Shown: in pieces, positions 28,084-36,861 of the stretch
How positions within the stretch are numbered: position 1 is the stretch's first letter
How the letters are laid out: each line of letters opens with the position of its first letter
Assembly: GCF_017901175.1 (NCBI RefSeq)
Contig: NZ_CP072793.1
Coordinates: forward strand, 2,170,001 to 2,234,000
Direction: 5' to 3'
Source: Thiothrix unzii
GTDB taxonomy: Bacteria; Pseudomonadota; Gammaproteobacteria; Thiotrichales; Thiotrichaceae
DNA length: 64,000 nt
Program-made: the position numbers and the translations under genes
Notes under the pieces: generated by a model
Databases searched by the model: none
Told to the model about the DNA's origin: nothing
The model's input: the letters and a program-made list of their open reading frames with translations, nothing else

Positions 28084-28506
28084 TCAGTCGAAACGGTGAC
28101 GGATTTTCTGATACAAACTGGAAATTTCTTCGCCCAGATCGTGCAATTCCTCCATTACTTCAAGGCGCACATCCTCGACTTTATCGGCAAGTTTATGCTG
28201 CAACTTATCGACATCTTCGCCAAGATCGTGGATTTCCTCTTTCGCTTTCAAGTGCAGTTCCCACGTTTTAGCCGACGCCTCTTGCTTGAATTCGCGCAAT
28301 TCTTCCTCGACTTCTTCGAGCAAACCACCAGCCTTACCTACCAATGACAACCCGGACTCGCGCAATTGCAGTTGCAGCTTTTCCCAACGTTGCTCGGTAT
28401 CCGCCCACAGTGCGTGAAAATCTTCGCTGCTATGAGGCAGGCGTTCCTGAAATTCCGCGCGTTCGGCTTTGATTTTGTTTAATAACTGCTCTAATTTCTC
28501 GTGCAT
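28084..28506 (-). CDS. Coiled-coil protein of unknown function
   Basis: 140 residues, strongly charged and helical throughout: many Glu/Lys/Leu heptads such as GLLEEVEEELREFKQEA and EEIHDLGEDVDKLQHKLADKVEDV. This indicates a long coiled coil. No signal peptide. GGGAC(G)-type ribosome-binding site upstream. It precedes the 290-residue hypothetical gene on the same strand. Function not recognised. Confidence 0.6.
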   Translation of the reverse strand: MHEKLEQLLNKIKAERAEFQERLPHSSEDFHALWADTEQRWEKLQLQLRESGLSLVGKAGGLLEEVEEELREFKQEASAKTWELHLKAKEEIHDLGEDVDKLQHKLADKVEDVRLEVMEELHDLGEEISSLYQKIRHRFD

Positions 28507-28677
28507 GGTAACGTCCCTCCGTTGAGTGAATCTGCTTTCAATATACTATTGCAGCACGCTTATCGCCATGACTCATGCGCGGCATATTGAACTTTTCAAT
28601 GCAATACGAATCCATTGATAACGATTATAGGGCTACGCCAACATCCTACTGCTTAAGCAACAACAAGGGGAAAAACG

Positions 28678-29505
28678 ATGAAAAAATTACTGGTTTCACT
28701 GGCGATCATGGGTGGGTTAGCAGCTTGCGCCCCGATGACGCAAACGCAAGCACCACCAACCGTGGTATCTGCACAAGATTTAAACTGGATTGCCGATAAA
28801 GTCTTCAAAAACGAAACCAGTGGTGATCCCGCCAAATTGGTAGTGTGGAATGCGCAAGAGGAGTTCGCCTCACTGGGTATTGGTCATTTTATCTGGTATC
28901 CCGAAGGACGCACCGGGCCTTACACCGAAACCTTTCCGGGTTTGATCGAATACACCAAAAGCCAAAAAGTTGCGTTACCGGCATGGCTGCAAAATCGTCA
29001 AGTGCGCGGCGCACCTTGGCCTAACAAAGTAACGTTTGAACGCGCTCAAAATGACCGTGAAGTCACCGAATTACGCAACTTCCTGCGCCAAACCATGAAC
29101 CTGCAAGCCAATTACATGGCAGCACGGTTAACGCGGGCATTACCCGATTTACTCAATAACGTTGCGCCCCAAGACCGCGATCGGGTCTTGAAAAATTACC
29201 AAGCCGTCGAGAAATCCCCCAAAGGATTGTACCCCTTACTGGATTACGTCAACTTTAAAGGCGAAGGCACAAGCATTAGTGAGCGTTACAACGGGCAAGG
29301 CTGGGGCTTACTGCAAGTATTGTTAACCATGAATCCGGTTGAACCGGGAGCGGCGGCACTCAATGAATTTGCACGTGCCGCCGAAGTGGTACTGACCCGA
29401 CGCATCGCTAATTCGCCAATTGAACGTCAGGAAAGCAAATGGCTACCGGGCTGGCGGGCGCGTTTAGACACCTATCGCCCGCAAAACCTGTTAGCGGGCT
29501 ATTAA
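28678..29505 (+). CDS. Lipoprotein of unknown function
   Basis: 275 residues. The lipoprotein signal MKKLLVSLAIMGGLAAC ends with lipobox LAAC. The mature sequence has a conserved-looking block LGIGHFIWYPEG...GPYTETFPGLIEY and later GQGWGLLQVLLTM, reminiscent of lysozyme-like or uncharacterised proteobacterial lipoproteins. AAGGGG lies upstream of ATG 28678. The 3' end overlaps the convergent HAD gene by 4 bp. Likely envelope-anchored; catalytic role not shown. Confidence 0.7.
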   Translation: MKKLLVSLAIMGGLAACAPMTQTQAPPTVVSAQDLNWIADKVFKNETSGDPAKLVVWNAQEEFASLGIGHFIWYPEGRTGPYTETFPGLIEYTKSQKVALPAWLQNRQVRGAPWPNKVTFERAQNDREVTELRNFLRQTMNLQANYMAARLTRALPDLLNNVAPQDRDRVLKNYQAVEKSPKGLYPLLDYVNFKGEGTSISERYNGQGWGLLQVLLTMNPVEPGAAALNEFARAAEVVLTRRIANSPIERQESKWLPGWRARLDTYRPQNLLAGY

Positions 29506-30260
29506 CGCGCGTGTAATACCTGCAATAACGCCGGGGTGGTGCAGCGATAATCGCCTGCATCGCCTTGTAACACCGTGAATGGTGCGTCTGGCTCCCCAAA
29601 CTGATCCAATACCAATACCGCTTTGCTAAAATCGTGTTCGCGGGTGTAATCGTTCACCGTCACCACGGTTTTCAACAAGGCGGCAGTCGATGAACGAATC
29701 CCGTTATCCGAATCTTCAAACGCCAGACACTCTTCAGGTGTTACCCCCATTTGCTGCATCGCGTATTGGTAAATATCCGGCGCGGGCTTTTTCGCAGGCA
29801 CAATATCCCCCGCTGCAATGCACTCAAACCACCCCAATGATTCCTCGCCTAAAGTCGCTCTGAGCAAATACGTCACGTTTTCCGGCGTAGTAGTGGTAGC
29901 AATCCCCAAACGCAAACCCGCCGCCCGCGCTTCGTGAATCAAACGCGCCGCACCGTTACGCAACGGAATTTCGCCGTCTTGCAACATGGCTAAATAGTAG
30001 TGGGTTTTGCGCTTGTGCATCCGCGCTGCAAATTCGGTTAAACCTTCGGCGGGGGCAAACGTCGGTTGGTATTTGTCCACGAAAAAGCGAATGCGCTCTT
30101 TACCGCCGGTTACGCTTAATAAATCCGCGTACATTGCTACCGTCCAGTCCCAATCCAAACCGGCTTCGGCGAAGGCTTTGTTAAAGGCTACGCGGTGTCC
30201 GTCGCGTTCGGTGTCGGCGAGTGTGCCGTCTACGTCAAACAGGAGTGTGGTGAGTGCCAT
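29502..30260 (-). CDS. HAD-IA family hydrolase, CbbY-like
   Basis: 252 residues with LLFDVDGTLADTERDGHRVAFNKAF (motif I and CbbY-type cap start), GIATTTTPENV (motif II) and KKPAPDIYQ...FEDSDNGIRSS (motifs III/IV). CbbY homologues dephosphorylate xylulose-1,5-bisphosphate in autotrophs using Rubisco. This fits a chemolithoautotroph but is inferred, since no Calvin-cycle gene is adjacent. Confidence 0.85.
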   Translation of the reverse strand: MALTTLLFDVDGTLADTERDGHRVAFNKAFAEAGLDWDWTVAMYADLLSVTGGKERIRFFVDKYQPTFAPAEGLTEFAARMHKRKTHYYLAMLQDGEIPLRNGAARLIHEARAAGLRLGIATTTTPENVTYLLRATLGEESLGWFECIAAGDIVPAKKPAPDIYQYAMQQMGVTPEECLAFEDSDNGIRSSTAALLKTVVTVNDYTREHDFSKAVLVLDQFGEPDAPFTVLQGDAGDYRCTTPALLQVLHAR

Positions 30261-30395
30261 ATCGTTACCTCAGTGATTTTTGCATGGCGGCATTCTAAGC
30301 GGGAGCAGCCCATCGGGAAAATAGCCCTAGTGTGCTATGAGTCCGGCAAATGAAAAGGTCATTGTCTACACTTAAACGCAAAGGATGCTTATTCA

Positions 30396-32045
30396 ATGAC
30401 CAAAGGATTGCTCTATATGCCCATACCAGCCCTAGCTACGCGCCGATTCAGCCTCAGCATTGCGATTGCACTTGCCACCTTGCCGTTGCCTACCACCGCC
30501 AATACCGCCGCAGGAGCAGATTGTCCCGCTGGCAATGTCCAGGTTGTCACCACCGCACTGATTCAAGCCGAAGATGCTAACGCCGCCAATCAAGCTTCGA
30601 TCATCGGTTTACCCTATCAAGCACCGCACCGTTCGCGTGATTTTCGCGGGGAAGCTGCTGAGCCAGCCACGGGTTCGGTGTATGGCTTGGCCTATCATGC
30701 CAGCAGCAATACCTTGCTATCTGGGGCGTTTTTGAAACGTTTTGCCGCATTAGGGCCGCATGGCACAGGGGCTATTTACGCCACTGACCGTCGTACCGGA
30801 CAAACCACGCTGTTTGCCGATCTCAATCGTCTTGGCGGCGGCGCAGTAGCGGGTAATGATCCGCGTGGCGGCGCGACCGATTGGTTTCACGATGCCGCCA
30901 GTTTCGACAAAGTAGGCTTTGTGGGCTTGGGTGACATTGACTTGTCGGAAGATCAGCAAACCCTCTACGCAGTAAGTCTGGGCGACCGCAAGCTTTACCA
31001 ACTGGATACCGCCGCGTTAAACGCTGGTGGTAAATTGCCCGTCAATCAACTCAAAGCCGCCCCCGTCGCTATTCCACTCAATGCGTGCAGCAACCCGCAA
31101 GATGCACGCCCGATGGGGCTGGGCATTCACGATGGGCAAGTTTACGTCGGAGTTACTTGCACCGCGCAATCCACTGTCGGTAGCGGTGCTATCGGTGATA
31201 CTAAACAACTCAAAGCTGCTGTTTACCGTTTTGACCCGCAAGCGCAACGCTTTGACAATGCTCCGGCATTCAGCACCCCGTTAAATTACCCGCGCGGGTG
31301 CGTGTATTCGAGCAATATCATGGCTGCTCCACCCGAACCGGGGTGCTTTGATACCAACTGGCGGCCTTGGCAACCAGATTGGCGCGTGGTGTACGGGCGG
31401 ATTGCCCCCGGTAATGCGCAACAAACCAACTTCAATTTGGAATACCCGCAACCTTGGCTCAGTGATGTAGAATTCGACAACGGCGATATGCTGCTGGGTT
31501 TCCGCGACTTAAACGGCGACCGCACTGGCTATTGCAAAGGCTCACCCGATACCACTGAAAACCCACAAGTTCCTAACACTCAAGATGCTTGCAAAGCAGG
31601 CACAATGGGGATTCAGCAAGGCAATGGCGCGGGTGATATTTTACGGGCGTGCGCCGCAGGTTCTGGTTGGGTCTTAGAAAGCAATGGCAGTTGCGGCGGA
31701 CAGCGCACCGTCGGGCAAAACAACGGTCAAGGCCCGCAAGGTGGCGAATATTACTGGAACGATCAAGGTTCGGGCGGCACAGGTGCGGGTGGCGACACGC
31801 GCGGACACCACCAAACTGCCATGGGTGCGCTGCTGCAATTGCCGCAACGTGGGGAAATCGTTACCACCGCCATGAATCCGTTCGACTTTTACTCCGGTGG
31901 CATCGAATGGTATGGCAATCAACAAGGCAATAGCATTCGCCGCGCCGAAGCTTACAACAGCAAAGATTACTGGGGTTTTGGCAAAGCCAATGGCTTAGGC
32001 GACTTGGAATGGGTTTGCGGCAACAGCGGCTATCGGGGACGTTAA
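30396..32045 (+). CDS. Large secreted protein, beta-propeller-like, unknown function
   Basis: 549 residues. The N-terminal signal-like segment (RRFSLSIAIALATLPLPTTANTAAGA) follows either of two in-frame starts (30396 or 30417), each with an AAGGA site. Repeated blocks such as VYGLAYHASSNTLLSGAFLKR, GFVGLGDIDLSEDQQTLYAVSL and PWLSDVEFDNGDMLLGFRDLNGDRTGY resemble the propeller-like N-terminus of surface proteins that elsewhere carry SdrD/B-like repeats. Several Cys pairs suggest extracytoplasmic folding. No anchoring repeats follow the stop. It may be a secreted stand-alone form or a truncated surface protein. Confidence 0.7.
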   Translation: MTKGLLYMPIPALATRRFSLSIAIALATLPLPTTANTAAGADCPAGNVQVVTTALIQAEDANAANQASIIGLPYQAPHRSRDFRGEAAEPATGSVYGLAYHASSNTLLSGAFLKRFAALGPHGTGAIYATDRRTGQTTLFADLNRLGGGAVAGNDPRGGATDWFHDAASFDKVGFVGLGDIDLSEDQQTLYAVSLGDRKLYQLDTAALNAGGKLPVNQLKAAPVAIPLNACSNPQDARPMGLGIHDGQVYVGVTCTAQSTVGSGAIGDTKQLKAAVYRFDPQAQRFDNAPAFSTPLNYPRGCVYSSNIMAAPPEPGCFDTNWRPWQPDWRVVYGRIAPGNAQQTNFNLEYPQPWLSDVEFDNGDMLLGFRDLNGDRTGYCKGSPDTTENPQVPNTQDACKAGTMGIQQGNGAGDILRACAAGSGWVLESNGSCGGQRTVGQNNGQGPQGGEYYWNDQGSGGTGAGGDTRGHHQTAMGALLQLPQRGEIVTTAMNPFDFYSGGIEWYGNQQGNSIRRAEAYNSKDYWGFGKANGLGDLEWVCGNSGYRGR

Positions 32046-32049
32046 CCGC

Positions 32050-32997
32050 TTAATGATGACTGCTGGTGCAATAACGGTACACGGATTTAGCCACACGTAC
32101 CGTGTGCATCAGCGGTTTACTGAAGCGGTGGCGGGTACTTAGGTGCAAGGTTGCTATTTGGCGGCTTGTCGTATCTGGTGTTGCTGTTAGCGATATGACA
32201 TCCGCATAAGCGGCATTGTAAGCCGCCTGCAAGGTGAAAATACCTTGTTCCGCCCCTGTCAGGTGCAAGCTCAACGCGATCAGCTCCTCGTGTAGCGTAA
32301 GTCGCACCATCATCAATTGCCCGTAAAGTGCACCAGCACGCATCACTTCTTCCACAAACGCCTGTTGTTGTGGCGGATACGCCGAACTTGTTTGCCGCCA
32401 GCCTTTCCAACCACCTTGTTCTAATTGGGTAAACTCACGTATCCACTGTTCCAATTGCAGCACTTCACCCGGCCATAATGTCTGGGATTTCACTGCTGTT
32501 ACCGGCGAAAAATGGTGTTGCAAAGAGTGCGCCCATTGCTGAGGCACATCCAGCAACAAGGCATGGTCACGCCGCAAAGTTTCCACACACTGAAAGAATG
32601 CGCCGTCAACTGCCACATTTTGCAAAGAAAATACCGTCGCACCGGTTTCACCCAGCCACTCAAACACGCCCAGCAAGGCTGTTTCTGCATAATCACGGTG
32701 AATTAATGGGGTTCCCAATGGGCAATTGGTGTACACCCAGTTTGACCAATGACAAGCGGGGCATTTGTAATAAGAATGCGCTTGCATCAACGGTACTAAA
32801 CCCAGCAAGCGCGTGTGGGACGGGTCTTGCCACACCAATAACACCGCCACCTGCCCCGTGCTAAATTGCTCCAAGGCCGCCAGCAACATCCAGCTTTCAT
32901 AAAAAACATTGGGTTCCAAGCTGTGACGCGCAAGCACATCCCACGCGGGAACAATGTCGCGCAGATCAGCAGGACTGGTAACGAGTTGTACGCTCAA
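32050..32997 (-). CDS. GNAT-fold acetyltransferase (CelD/BioF2-like domain)
   Basis: 315 residues. The C-terminal half contains the BioF2-like hallmark (TQLEQGGWKGWRQTSS, followed by MRAGALYGQLMMVRLTLHEELIALSLHLTG). The N-terminal half has the usual WDVLARHSLEPNVFYESWML. Such enzymes acylate polysaccharides or cell-wall precursors; the substrate is unknown. It converges with the secreted 549-residue protein gene and is not in an obvious polysaccharide cluster. Confidence 0.78.
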   Translation of the reverse strand: MSVQLVTSPADLRDIVPAWDVLARHSLEPNVFYESWMLLAALEQFSTGQVAVLLVWQDPSHTRLLGLVPLMQAHSYYKCPACHWSNWVYTNCPLGTPLIHRDYAETALLGVFEWLGETGATVFSLQNVAVDGAFFQCVETLRRDHALLLDVPQQWAHSLQHHFSPVTAVKSQTLWPGEVLQLEQWIREFTQLEQGGWKGWRQTSSAYPPQQQAFVEEVMRAGALYGQLMMVRLTLHEELIALSLHLTGAEQGIFTLQAAYNAAYADVISLTATPDTTSRQIATLHLSTRHRFSKPLMHTVRVAKSVYRYCTSSHH

Positions 32998-33102
32998 AGG
33001 AAAATACCCGTGTTATGGCTTAGTAACATGAAGGCATTGTGGCGGAAATAATGCGGAAAGGCTCCGCACTACCGGATAACTGCACTAAAAACAGCGATAA
33101 CA

Positions 33103-33130
33103 AAAAAAGCGGGACTCAGCCCGCTTCTTT
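33103..33130 (-). terminator. Rho-independent terminator after the 65-residue gene
   Basis: Stem GCGGG / CCCGC with flanking A/T pairs and a 6-nt loop. On the minus strand it ends in a run of seven T's. It lies about 30 bp beyond the stop of the small ORF. Confidence 0.75.
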
Positions 33131-33156
33131 TATACGCTAAACACCGTGCGTCGCGC

Positions 33157-33354
33157 TTAGCCTTGCAGCCACTCTTTGTAAGCGTCCATGTCTTTTTCTT
33201 GACCAGCCGCGTAACCTGCTTCATAGGCTTCAGTCACACGCTGTTCTTCACGCATAGGGTTCAGCAGGTAGCCACCTTGCCAGCCTTGCAGGAACTCAGG
33301 GTCAACGCCCGCTTTTTCCATTTCAACTACCGCGTTGTAGTACTGCATATTCAT
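33157..33354 (-). CDS. Small protein with RMF/CrpP-like C-terminal motif
   Basis: 65 residues, acidic. The centre and C-terminus read FLQGWQGGYLLNP and VTEAYEAGYAAGQEKD. The pattern A-x-x-x-G-Y-x-A-G resembles the ribosome-modulation-factor/CrpP family, but the protein is too short and divergent for certainty. It follows the TrpD2-like gene by 44 bp on the same strand and precedes a terminator, so the pair is probably one operon. Confidence 0.65.
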   Translation of the reverse strand: MNMQYYNAVVEMEKAGVDPEFLQGWQGGYLLNPMREEQRVTEAYEAGYAAGQEKDMDAYKEWLQG

Positions 33355-33398
33355 TTGCCAAATCCTCTTACTATCAAAACCAAAATAAACGTGGTGCT

Positions 33399-34520
33399 TT
33401 AGACGGCAGCACGCAGTGTTTCCAGTGCCTTGCCACTATCGAGCGTGGCACGTACCGCATCAGCGGCTTCCTGAATCGAAGCATAACGCCCCAAATGCGC
33501 CAGCGCAGTTGAAGCTGAGTATACCAAACTATCGTACATCAAACCTTTCGCGCCACCCAAAGCCGCGATACCCATCGCTGCTGCTTTAGCCGCGAGTGCG
33601 TCGCTATCGACCATTGTGGCGATTTCATCACCAATCGTCGGCGCGGCGGGTAAATCATCCGGCAATGGAATCGCCCGTACATCCGATTGAATACCGATGT
33701 CTTGCGGCGATAAATCACGCTGCTGCTCTTCACCCTTTTCGTAGTAATAGAACAACTTACCGCTTTGCTGTAAAGAAGGGATAATCCCGCCTTCCACACC
33801 GCGTACAAACATCGCGCTATCAAACCCAGCCTGACGCGCTAATGACGCATAAATCGGTGGGTAAGCCTTATGCACGTAACCGCCCATGCAATGGGTTTTC
33901 ACCCGACCGCGAATCGGCCCCAGCATGGTTTCTACCGTGGTCAACACCTGACGCTTAATCATGCGCTGGCGGATAGGAATCAAATCGTGCAAACCGGGGG
34001 CAAATTGCCGCTGATCCAGATACGTCCAGCCGATGCGCTCCAATTGTGCGACCGCTTCCGCAGGCGACAAATTCACATTTAAGCCGACTGCTTTCAAAAT
34101 TTTGTGGTGGGTTGCGCCAAATTTAGGGCCAACCTGCTCTAAACCGTGCAATACCGAATGCACACCCATGCTCGCCAACACCACCGGCACAAACGTCGAA
34201 GCCGGAACCCCGCGTGTGTAACCGTCATACGGGTCGGAAATATCGAAGATTTCATCCACTGCTGCGGTGCTAATGACCGAGCCGTCAATCAATGCCTGTA
34301 AAGTTCCACGGTTTTCTTCATCGGTTTCGCGTTTCATCCGCAATGCAATGAAATATACCGCCACTTGCACAGGATCAGCCTCGCCCGACAAAATATGGCG
34401 CATGGCATGATAAGCATCTTCGTAGCTTAAATCTTTACTGTATTCGGGGCCTGTTGCTACCTTTTGAATGCATTGGCGCATGTGCAGCTTCAGGTTTAAA
34501 TCAGTGTTTACGTCGGTCAT
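33399..34520 (-). CDS. TrpD2/YbiB-like protein (anthranilate phosphoribosyltransferase superfamily)
   Basis: About 373 residues with the glycosyl-transferase family 3 fold. An N-terminal helical domain (EDAYHAMRHILSGEADPVQVAVYFIALRMK) is followed by a phosphoribosyl-binding-like core (GVHSVLHGLEQVGPKFGATHHKILKAVG). TrpD2-type proteins lack the anthranilate site and in E. coli YbiB binds nucleic acids. No other trp genes are nearby, so tryptophan synthesis is unlikely. The start is uncertain: 34535 or 34520. The upper one lies in a 29-bp tandem repeat, and neither has a clear ribosome-binding site. Confidence 0.78.
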   Translation of the reverse strand: MTDVNTDLNLKLHMRQCIQKVATGPEYSKDLSYEDAYHAMRHILSGEADPVQVAVYFIALRMKRETDEENRGTLQALIDGSVISTAAVDEIFDISDPYDGYTRGVPASTFVPVVLASMGVHSVLHGLEQVGPKFGATHHKILKAVGLNVNLSPAEAVAQLERIGWTYLDQRQFAPGLHDLIPIRQRMIKRQVLTTVETMLGPIRGRVKTHCMGGYVHKAYPPIYASLARQAGFDSAMFVRGVEGGIIPSLQQSGKLFYYYEKGEEQQRDLSPQDIGIQSDVRAIPLPDDLPAAPTIGDEIATMVDSDALAAKAAAMGIAALGGAKGLMYDSLVYSASTALAHLGRYASIQEAADAVRATLDSGKALETLRAAV

Positions 34521-34527
34521 TGTGGCA

Positions 34528-34586
34528 TTTTCCATGTCGCAGAAGTTTAAGAAGGGTTTTCCATGTCGCAGAAGTTTAAGAAGGGT
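34528..34586. repeat. 29-bp tandem direct repeat, two copies
   Basis: The unit TTTTCCATGTCGCAGAAGTT plus AAGAAGGG occurs twice head-to-tail with a 29-bp period. It overlaps the start region of the TrpD2-like gene, so the duplication copies a start codon: on the minus strand the distal copy gives an ATG followed by a stop five codons later. Confidence 0.9.
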
Positions 34587-34702
34587 ATCCCAGTTTGAGG
34601 AATATCCCTATGGGGGTAACACGGACAATCGGGTGGGCTATTTCGCCATAACCCAGCGTGTGCGTTAAGATTAGGGCTGATTTTAAGATTAAGGAACCTA
34701 TC

Positions 34703-35146
34703 ATGTCACAAATTGATGCAGAAACTATGGATTTTGCCAGCGGCATGGCCGCCTTTGAAGCGAAACATTTCTCACGCGCTATCAGAATGCTATCGCCCTT
34801 CGCTGATCAGGGCGATCCGGTAGCACAACATTTATGCGCCATCATGCATCAAAACGGCCTTGGCGTGGTGCGTAACGAGTTAATGGCTTACAAACTGATG
34901 AAAGCATCCGCCGAACAAGGCTACGGCTTGGCACAGCACGGTATGGGCTTTATGTACCTTGAAGGCGAATGCGCCAACAAAAATGGTGAAGAAGCCGCCA
35001 AGTGGTTTCGGTTAGCCGGAGCGCAAGGTTTACAGGGGTCTTTGACCACGTTAGCCCTCATGTACCAGCAAGGTAACGGTGTGCCGCAAGATGCAGAAGA
35101 GGCAAAACGTCTTTATAAACAAGCAGGTTTCGATGATGTGGGTTAA
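34703..35146 (+). CDS. Sel1-like repeat protein
   Basis: 147 residues with about three Sel1/TPR-like repeats (GDPVAQHLCAIMHQNGLGV, GYGLAQHGMGFMYLEGE, GLQGSLTTLALMYQQGNGVPQDAEEAKRLYKQA). It has no signal peptide. ATG 34703 follows AAGGA; an upstream start would add an unrelated 15-residue stretch. Such solenoids mediate protein-protein contacts; the partner is unknown. Confidence 0.82.
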   Translation: MSQIDAETMDFASGMAAFEAKHFSRAIRMLSPFADQGDPVAQHLCAIMHQNGLGVVRNELMAYKLMKASAEQGYGLAQHGMGFMYLEGECANKNGEEAAKWFRLAGAQGLQGSLTTLALMYQQGNGVPQDAEEAKRLYKQAGFDDVG

Positions 35147-35551
35147 TGACCAGCCCTCAAACTGAACTAGGCATGAACCAAATAGACCTTAAAAATCAGT
35201 TAATTACAAGTCGTAATAAAAGATTTTAATTAAGTGTTGATTCAGCCCAAACCCGTAAGATACGCAGCAAGGAAGCACGACAAATACTAATAACAACAAG
35301 TCGTGAGCTTAGAAGGAACTAACAAGGGAAAGCAAGTCGACCTGCCGCGAAATTCACGGCAAGTCGCTTTAACTAAATATCCATCGCACCTGAAACGGGT
35401 TAAGGGGTTGACACGTTTCAGCAGGTGAGCAGACCTGAAGTCGATGATAATACTAAAAATAAGTGGATATATTGTGTATCAACCGGGTAATAATACTAAC
35501 AAGAAACACCCGGATTTACACCCCTTCCCGACGAAGTGTATCAAATATTAA
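35147..35551. other. Gene-free AT-rich interval with several hairpins
   Basis: 405 bp between the convergent Sel1 and panD genes with no credible ORF. Inverted repeats: TGCCG/CGGCA (35343-35361), an imperfect CACCTGAAACG / CGTTTCAG(CA)GGTG (35387-35427), and CCGGGT/ACCCGG (35483-35513). The short motif AATACTAA recurs at three places. It could hold a small RNA or a decayed element; orientation is unknown. Confidence 0.35.
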
Positions 35552-35932
35552 TCAAGCGGCCTGTACAGCAATCTGCTTAGAGGTATGCGTAATCCGGTTC
35601 TTACCATCAAAGTACACCAACTGCGGTTGATGTGCGTCGACTTCAGCTTCACTAAACGTTGCATACGTACAAATAATCAATAAGTCACCCGCACTCGCCT
35701 TGTGTGCTGCCGCGCCATTGATAGAAATAACACCACTACCAGCTTCCGCACGAATCGCATACGTCGAAAAACGTTCGCCGTTGGTGATGTTATAAATGTG
35801 CAATTGTTCGTACTCACGAATATTGCCCGCCAGCAACAGATCATCATCAATCGCACAAGAACCTTCATAGTCCAACTCAGCATGAGTGACAGTAACACGG
35901 TGCAGTTTGGATTTGAGAAGCGTCAGCTCCAT
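35552..35932 (-). CDS. panD: Aspartate 1-decarboxylase PanD
   Basis: 126 residues, exactly the usual length from ATG 35932. The self-cleavage site is Gly-Ser in [10 protein letters not shown] (residues 24-25), which generates the pyruvoyl cofactor. It also has [15 protein letters not shown] and [18 protein letters not shown]. It makes beta-alanine for pantothenate. Last gene of panB-panC-panD. Confidence 0.95.
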   Translation of the reverse strand: MELTLLKSKLHRVTVTHAELDYEGSCAIDDDLLLAGNIREYEQLHIYNITNGERFSTYAIRAEAGSGVISINGAAAHKASAGDLLIICTYATFSEAEVDAHQPQLVYFDGKNRITHTSKQIAVQAA

Positions 35933-35985
35933 AGCGAGGTCTCCGTAACTAAATTCCATGCCCAGCATTTTGCTAGGCAATACTA

Positions 35986-36852
35986 TTATGATGTTTCTGT
36001 TAAATTTTTCAATGTTAATGGCAGATTATCAATGAGGCGTGCCTTGCCCAGCCATGCCGAGCCTAACACTACCAAATCGGTATCTCCCTGCTCCGGTGGC
36101 AACAGGTCAAAAGCCCGCCGGATTTCCACATAATCAGGCCGAAAACCGCGAGATTCCAGTGACTTCGCTGCATCTGCCTGTAGGGAGGCGTAATCGTGCC
36201 TACCTTTGTGCAGCGCGTCAACCACTTCACGTAATACCCGGTTAAATCCCGGTGCAAGCTGACGTTCCGCAGCGGTCAAATAACCGTTCCGCGAACTCAT
36301 CGCCAAGCCATCCGCTTCCCGCACTGTCGGCAAACCTTCGATGCGAATATTCATATCCAGATCGCGCACCATCTGCCGAATCAGCATCAATTGCTGAAAA
36401 TCTTTTTCCCCAAACACCGCCACATCGGGCTGCACTAGGTTAAACAATTTACACACGACCGTAGCAACCCCGGTGAAATGTCCGGGACGCGCCGCGCCTT
36501 CCAATAATTCACTGATACCGGGGACTTCCACCCGCGTTGCTAACCCGCCAGCGGGGTACATCATCGCAGGCGTGGGCGTAAATACCATTGCCGCGCCCGC
36601 AGTTTGCAGTTGGGCGCAGTCTTCTGCCAGTGTACGCGGATAAGCGGCGAGGTCTTCCTTACGATCAAATTGGGTGGGGTTTACAAAAATGGATACCACC
36701 ACTTTACTGCCCAACTGCCGCGCCCGCTCCACCAAAGCCATGTGTCCGGCGTGTAAATTCCCCATTGTCGGCACAAAAGCTACCGTTTCAGCGGCTTTAC
36801 GCCACGCGCTTAGCTCCTCACGGAGTGCGTCAATCGCTTGCACAATAATCAT
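35986..36852 (-). CDS. panC: Pantothenate synthetase PanC
   Basis: 288 residues with [16 protein letters not shown] (HIGH-like motif), [21 protein letters not shown], and [13 protein letters not shown] (KMSKS-equivalent). It condenses pantoate and beta-alanine using ATP. It lies 9 bp downstream of panB and 53 bp before panD. Confidence 0.96.
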   Translation of the reverse strand: MIIVQAIDALREELSAWRKAAETVAFVPTMGNLHAGHMALVERARQLGSKVVVSIFVNPTQFDRKEDLAAYPRTLAEDCAQLQTAGAAMVFTPTPAMMYPAGGLATRVEVPGISELLEGAARPGHFTGVATVVCKLFNLVQPDVAVFGEKDFQQLMLIRQMVRDLDMNIRIEGLPTVREADGLAMSSRNGYLTAAERQLAPGFNRVLREVVDALHKGRHDYASLQADAAKSLESRGFRPDYVEIRRAFDLLPPEQGDTDLVVLGSAWLGKARLIDNLPLTLKNLTETS

Positions 36853-36861
36853 ACTAATCGC

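Noticed and set aside
34528-34586. CRISPR-like direct repeat
   Set aside because: Only two adjacent units without spacers and no cas genes; it is a simple tandem duplication.
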